This document shows, piece after piece, positions 22,569 to 26,128 of a DNA stretch of 26,128 nt (its first letter is position 1; each line of letters begins with the position of its first letter). This DNA comes from Muribaculaceae bacterium (GTDB lineage Bacteria; Bacteroidota; Bacteroidia; Bacteroidales; Muribaculaceae), in assembly GCA_029052265.1 (NCBI GenBank), contig JAIDJJ010000307.1:1-26128 (forward strand), written 5' to 3'. Under the pieces are notes generated by a model, which saw nothing but the letters and a program-made list of their open reading frames with translations, ran no database searches and was not told the origin of the DNA. The translations under genes were made by a program, and so were the position numbers.

Positions 22569-23144
22569 ATGAGAAAAACGGGATTGTCCATGGCTTTTGC
22601 GACTGCCCTTGCCATAGCGGCAGGCAGTTGCACCCGGGAAACCAAGGTAGACATATCAAACAACCTCAATCCTGCCCGGATGCCGTCGATGGTGACACAC
22701 AATATCTCTACATTGATTTCAGATTCCGGAGTCACACAATATAAGATAGTGGCGCCGGTATGGTATGTATATGATGAGGTCGACACCCCCTATTGGCTGT
22801 TTCCGGAAGGTCTGTATCTTCAGAAATTTGATCCGGAATTTAACGTTATAGCAACAGTGGCGGCAGATTCCGCCCGCTTTTTTAAATTGCAGAAGCTGTG
22901 GAAGCTGGAAGGGAATGTCGAGATGACCAAAGCGCCCCGCGATCTGTTTCTTTCCGAGCGGGTGTTCTGGGATCAGCGAAAGTCGCGGCTATATTCCGAC
23001 ACATTTATTCATATAGAAAACGAGACACATATTTTGGAAGGTACGGGATTTGAGTCTAACGAAAGGCTCACACAATACCGCATCCTTCATCCGTCAGGTA
23101 TATTCCCGGTTGAAAGAGACAATCTTCGTCCGGATTCAAAATAA
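22569..23144 (+). CDS. lptC: LptC-like lipopolysaccharide export protein
   Basis: LptC is the periplasmic part of the LptB2FGC transporter that passes lipopolysaccharide from the inner membrane to the LptA bridge. The 191-residue protein has an N-terminal hydrophobic segment ending AGSC (Cys 21), a possible but weak lipobox. A beta-jellyroll-like region follows, with T-Q-Y-K-I-V-A-P-V-W-Y-V-Y, Y-W-L-F-P-E-G-L-Y-L-Q-K-F and W-K-L-E-G-N-V-E-M, typical of Bacteroidota LptC. The first strand pattern and length fit. It is followed five bases later by the CNNM/CBS gene, and the transport gene context (barrel, lptC) is consistent. Confidence 0.9.
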   Translation: MRKTGLSMAFATALAIAAGSCTRETKVDISNNLNPARMPSMVTHNISTLISDSGVTQYKIVAPVWYVYDEVDTPYWLFPEGLYLQKFDPEFNVIATVAADSARFFKLQKLWKLEGNVEMTKAPRDLFLSERVFWDQRKSRLYSDTFIHIENETHILEGTGFESNERLTQYRILHPSGIFPVERDNLRPDSK

Positions 23145-23149
23145 AAAAT

Positions 23150-24418
23150 ATGACCCTTGCTACCGCCATAATAGTCACAGTGATAGCACTGTTGCTTTCC
23201 GCTCTGTTTTCCGGTTCGGAAATTGCCTTTGTACAGTCAAGCAAAGTAAGAATGGAGATAGATGCCGCAAGAGGAGGCATCGTCGACAGGATTATACACG
23301 GTTTCTCCCGTCATGAAGATATGTTTATTTCCACACTTCTTGTCGGCAATAATATCGTGCTCGTGATCTATGGTATAACATTTTCAATCATAATCAATCC
23401 AATTCTTGAGGGATGGTTTGACAATGAGGCACTTGTGCTTGTTTCCAATACGGTTCTTTCAACTGGAGTGGTGCTGATCGCGGGTGAATTTATGCCCAAG
23501 ACAGCTTTCAGGATCAATCCGAATTTCATGATAAGGCTTTTCGCTCTCCCGTTGTATCTTATATATTGGATGCTCTATCCTGTATCACTGCTTGTGTCCG
23601 GGATATCGAAAGGGTTGATGAAACTGTTCGGGGTCAGTCTTGAGGAGGAAACTTCCGCTCGTCTTACTATTGATGAACTTGACGACTATCTTCAGAAGCA
23701 GATATCTGTCACCTCAGATCAGCAGCCAGTAGAAAATGAAGTGAAGATTTTCCGTAATGCCATAGATTTCAAGGATACCCAGATCGGGGAATGCATGATA
23801 CCCCGCAATGAAATAGTGGCTGTGGAGTTCGGGTCTGTCACCCGGGAAGAGCTTATCCGTAAGTTTATAGCCACGGGATTATCAAAAATAGTCGTGTATA
23901 AGGAGGATATAGACGATGTCATGGGATATATTCACATTTCCGAACTTTTTAATGTGGCGGAAGATTGGAAAAAGCATTTGAAGCCTGTGATTTTCACTCC
24001 GGAGACTATGCTTGCCAACAAAATGATGCGTCGGATGCTTGCCGAGAAAAAGTCGATGGCAATAATTGTAGATGAATTTGGAGGCACGGCAGGGCTCGCC
24101 ACACTTGAAGATCTTGTAGAGGAAATTTTCGGTGAGATAGAGGATGAGCATGACCGGAAGCGCCTTCTTTCGCGCGAAGTGGCTCCCGGGGTGTATGAAT
24201 TTAGCGGCAGGGCGGAAATAGAGAATATCAATGAGGAATTTGGTCTTGACCTAAAGGAATCTGATACATACCATACTCTTGGCGGCTTTATCCTTGAAAA
24301 TTTAGGAAGGCTTCCGCAGCAGGGGGAAGCCTTTGAAATCGAGGGACACAAATTCATGATCATGAAAATGTCTGCCACACGGATAGAACTGGTAAAAGTG
24401 GAGAAAATTCAGCAATGA
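23150..24418 (+). CDS. CNNM/CBS/CorC-domain membrane protein (hemolysin C / GldE family)
   Basis: The 422-residue protein starts with a CNNM (DUF21) transmembrane domain: about four helices, with S-A-L-F-S-G-S-E-I-A-F and L-L-V-G-N-N-I-V motifs. It continues with a tandem CBS pair (about 200-330, with I-V-V-Y-K-E-D-I-D-D-V-M-G-Y and I-I-V-D-E-F-G-G-T-A-G-L) and ends in the CorC_HlyC domain (Y-H-T-L-G-G-F-I-L-E-N-L-G-R-L-P-Q-Q-G). Such proteins are implicated in Mg or Co transport or, as GldE, in gliding-associated envelope functions; the exact role cannot be fixed. The ATG is five bases after lptC, so they are in one operon. A small hairpin overlaps its stop codon. Confidence 0.92.
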   Translation: MTLATAIIVTVIALLLSALFSGSEIAFVQSSKVRMEIDAARGGIVDRIIHGFSRHEDMFISTLLVGNNIVLVIYGITFSIIINPILEGWFDNEALVLVSNTVLSTGVVLIAGEFMPKTAFRINPNFMIRLFALPLYLIYWMLYPVSLLVSGISKGLMKLFGVSLEEETSARLTIDELDDYLQKQISVTSDQQPVENEVKIFRNAIDFKDTQIGECMIPRNEIVAVEFGSVTREELIRKFIATGLSKIVVYKEDIDDVMGYIHISELFNVAEDWKKHLKPVIFTPETMLANKMMRRMLAEKKSMAIIVDEFGGTAGLATLEDLVEEIFGEIEDEHDRKRLLSREVAPGVYEFSGRAEIENINEEFGLDLKESDTYHTLGGFILENLGRLPQQGEAFEIEGHKFMIMKMSATRIELVKVEKIQQ

Positions 24419-24434
24419 AGCACAATTGCTGAAT
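24407..24434 (+). terminator. Possible hairpin terminator at the end of the coaX - lptC gene run
   Basis: ATTCAGCAA (24407-24415) pairs with TTGCTGAAT (24426-24434), 9 bp across the TGA stop. No T-run follows, so it may only protect the 3' end. Confidence 0.3.
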
Positions 24435-24480
24435 ATGTGTAAAAAATTGAGACAAAAACAATAAAATAGTTAAGAATTAT

Positions 24481-24511
24481 TTTGAGATAATAAATTCTTT
24501 GTCTACCTTTG
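24481..24511 (+). promoter_or_regulatory. Promoter of the plus-strand sigma factor gene
   Basis: TTTG at 24481-24484, a 19-nt gap and a perfect TACCTTTG at 24504-24511. It predicts a leader of about 40 nt. Confidence 0.8.
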
Positions 24512-24558
24512 TGGCGAGATAATGAATACATAAACTTAATTACCTAATTGTTCCATCA

Positions 24559-25065
24559 ATGAGCAGCAAGCCCACTTTTATTTCATCGGTACTTGGGATG
24601 CAGGCTAATCTACGTTCTTTCGCCATGAAGCTTACCCTTGATAAGGATGAGGCTCATGACCTTGTGCAGGACACTACCTTGAAGGCGCTTTCAAATGAAG
24701 ACAAATTTGTAGACAATGCAAATTTCAAGGGATGGATGCTCACCATCATGCGCAATATTTTTATCAACAATTATCGTAAGAATGTGCGTGAGAACACGAT
24801 GGTCGACACTTCGGAAGATCTTTATCATCTGAATCTTAAGCAGGATTCGGGCATAGAGACTCCTGATGGTGCCTATGCTGTGAACGAGATCTCTGAAATC
24901 CTGGCAGGTTTCCCTGTTGATTACAGAGAGCCGTTCTCTCTCCATGTGGCTGGTTACAAGTATGAAGAGATTGCAGAGCGTCTCTCCATGCCGCTTGGGA
25001 CTGTGAAGAGTAGAATTTTCTTCACACGTCAAAGGCTTCGTGAAATTCTTAAAGACTATCGTTGA
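24559..25065 (+). CDS. ECF-type RNA polymerase sigma factor (paralog)
   Basis: The 168-residue protein is colinear with the minus-strand sigma factor at 18683-19189, with no gaps. Region 2 has A-H-D-L-V-Q-D-T-T-L-K and L-T-I-M-R-N-I-F-I-N-N-Y-R. Region 4 has Y-K-Y-E-E-I-A-E-R-L-S-M-P-L-G-T-V-K-S-R-I-F-F-T-R-Q-R-L. The two differ mostly at the extreme N-terminus and in the linker (about 114-124). No anti-sigma gene is adjacent, so control may be by transcription level or by a distant partner. It has a strong standard promoter and a strong terminator and is monocistronic. The end of the gene is partly repeated after the stop. Confidence 0.93.
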   Translation: MSSKPTFISSVLGMQANLRSFAMKLTLDKDEAHDLVQDTTLKALSNEDKFVDNANFKGWMLTIMRNIFINNYRKNVRENTMVDTSEDLYHLNLKQDSGIETPDGAYAVNEISEILAGFPVDYREPFSLHVAGYKYEEIAERLSMPLGTVKSRIFFTRQRLREILKDYR

Positions 25066-25106
25066 AAAGACTATATTCTTAAAGAAAAGTATCCGTAATC
25101 TCATCC

Positions 25107-25140
25107 GGAACCGCACTTGAAGATGCGGTTCCTTTTTTTT
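25107..25140 (+). terminator. Intrinsic terminator of the plus-strand sigma factor
   Basis: GGAACCGCA (25107-25115) pairs perfectly with TGCGGTTCC (25124-25132), followed by eight T. Confidence 0.95.
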
Positions 25141-25153
25141 ATGTCTAAGTTAC

Positions 25154-25161
25154 TATGTTTG
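25154..25161 (+). promoter_or_regulatory. Candidate -7 box upstream of the small barrel gene
   Basis: TATGTTTG is a perfect -7 element, but its -33 region falls in the T-tract of the terminator (TTTT rather than TTTG). If used, it gives a leader of about 230 nt for the gene at 25397. A nearer but weaker box, TATATTTA, lies at 25294-25301. The 25162-25396 stretch holds only a small GCCGC/GCGGC hairpin near 25350. Confidence 0.35.
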
Positions 25162-25396
25162 CATTTGAAAAAACTGAAATTAATCCGTTATAACACTAAT
25201 GGGGAGTTTGTGAAAAGTATTGTAGTATAGAAGAATATGATGTTTTTTGAAAAAATATATGGAATTGGAGAACTTTTTTTAACAGAAATTCATTATATTT
25301 ATACCGATGAACGAAGATGTGGTCCGCATCCTCTCGACTAATAATCATGCCGCCGGGGCAAGCGGCGTAACAGCAACAACAGGCAAACTGAAAGTT

Positions 25397-25888
25397 ATGA
25401 AAAAGGTTTTACTTTTAATGGCAGTGATAATATTGAGCGCTTCTTCTGCATTTGCTCAAAGAATGGGTCTTGGTGTGAATATCGGTGCCGCTCCCGTGAT
25501 TGAAGATAATTCATCAGTCACTAATTTTATTCTTGGTGCGAAGTTCCAGTATAAGGCGACAAGCCTGATCCGGCTTGAGGCAGATGCGGATTTCGGTTTC
25601 CGCGACAAAGGGTTCAGTACCTTTAATCTTATGGGAAATGTTCATTTCATGATTCCTTGCGCAAGAAATTTCTATATTTATCCTTTGGCAGGTATCGGTT
25701 ATGGTAATATAAAATGGAGATGGGATGATGATGATTCCGAAAGTTGGGATAAATTTGCATTCAATGTGGGTATTGGGGCGGAGTATGAGATAGCGTCTAA
25801 TTTCGCAGCCAACTTTGAATTTAAATACCAGTATATGCAGGATTACTCGCGTTTGCCTATTCTTGTAGGTCTGACATATAAATTTTGA
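25397..25888 (+). CDS. Small outer-membrane beta-barrel protein (porin-like)
   Basis: From ATG 25397 the protein has 163 residues. It starts with a clear signal peptide (MKKVLLLMAVIILSASSAFAQ), then about eight amphipathic strands, for example MGLGVNIGAAPVI, FNLMGNVHFMI, FYIYPLAGIGYGNI and FAANFEFKYQYMQDY, and ends with a C-terminal aromatic residue (GLTYKF), as outer-membrane barrels do. It resembles the OmpA/OmpW-like or outer_membrane beta-barrel family of Bacteroidota. The frame is open to 25307, but the added 30 residues lack hydrophobicity and would hide the signal peptide, so ATG 25397 is chosen. An acidic WDDDDSESWD loop is probably surface exposed. Function unknown. Confidence 0.88.
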   Translation: MKKVLLLMAVIILSASSAFAQRMGLGVNIGAAPVIEDNSSVTNFILGAKFQYKATSLIRLEADADFGFRDKGFSTFNLMGNVHFMIPCARNFYIYPLAGIGYGNIKWRWDDDDSESWDKFAFNVGIGAEYEIASNFAANFEFKYQYMQDYSRLPILVGLTYKF

Positions 25889-25953
25889 TCGCCTTTAGCG
25901 AGGATTTTTACAAATATCGAAAGGTAGATTAACCTATATAAATCATCAAAATT

Positions 25954-26007
25954 AAAAAAACAGCTTCCGATACCCCGTTTACCAGGGTGTCGGAAGCTGT
26001 TTTTTTT
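25954..26007. terminator. Strong bidirectional terminator
   Basis: CAGCTTCCGATACCC (25961-25975) pairs with GGGTGTCGGAAGCTG (25985-25999), 15 bp with one G-T, with A7 before and T8 after. It can end transcription from either side. The final 121 bases (26008-26128) hold no gene I can support, though the minus strand is open from the edge to a stop near 26029. Confidence 0.92.
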
Positions 26008-26128
26008 GAGTATGTCCAGCGTTTTTTCAGGTAAAAAGAACCGGTTTTATCTGTTTTTTCAAAAAAATACGAGACAAAACAGTTTTGTTATAACACCGGG
26101 AAACGGTAAAAAGTTCTATGATTAACAG

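Noticed and set aside
26008..26128. Open minus-strand frame from the window edge to about 26029
   Set aside because: It is only about 33 codons, AT-rich and without recognisable motif; the next gene would have to be seen.

Overview
The window looks like chromosomal DNA of a Bacteroidota member, most likely order Bacteroidales; a gut family such as Muribaculaceae is my guess, not proven here. The strongest evidence is a set of promoters of the Bacteroidota type (TTTG or TTG, a 19-20 nt gap, then TAnnTTTG). The gene content agrees: a paired set of Stealth glycosyl-phosphotransferases, a PpiD-like foldase, a CNNM/CorC protein beside LptC, and stand-alone trmD. Ribosome-binding signals are weak and A-rich. 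I see no insertion sequence, phage gene or CRISPR array.

Left part (1-5450): a broken serine-hydrolase tail, tRNA-Pro(CGG) with its own promoter and terminator, metK behind a structured leader, a PpiD-like periplasmic foldase behind a strong 5' UTR hairpin, and rlmN.

Middle left (5480-11860): a tightly packed operon, pdxA - nucleotidyltransferase - ATP-grasp protein - CDP-alcohol phosphatidyltransferase - HAD hydrolase, closed by a hairpin. It is followed by myo-inositol-phosphate synthase with its own promoter and an attenuator-like leader. Together they resemble an inositol-lipid pathway in which inositol phosphate is activated as a CDP-alcohol, so that phosphatidylinositol forms without a phosphatidylinositol-phosphate intermediate. 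trmD follows.

Middle right (12580-18460): two converging surface-glycan operons. The plus-strand one holds a glycosyltransferase, a Stealth protein and a GT2 enzyme. The minus-strand one starts with a lipid-A-type acyltransferase, then a second Stealth protein and a GT92-like glycosyltransferase. They probably decorate a lipid-linked surface glycan.

Right part (18500-26128): two ECF-type sigma factor paralogs of identical length (about 61% identical by hand alignment) on opposite strands. They flank a plus-strand run of a DivIC/FtsB-like division protein, a small membrane protein, coaX, an outer-membrane barrel protein, lptC and a CNNM/CBS/CorC membrane protein. A small outer-membrane barrel gene and a strong bidirectional terminator close the window.

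The observations most worth checking are the inositol-lipid operon (with an extra ATP-grasp gene, an unusual transferase motif spacing and an unusual HAD motif), the metK and inositol-synthase leaders that share a sequence element, the paired Stealth operons, and the paired sigma factors.
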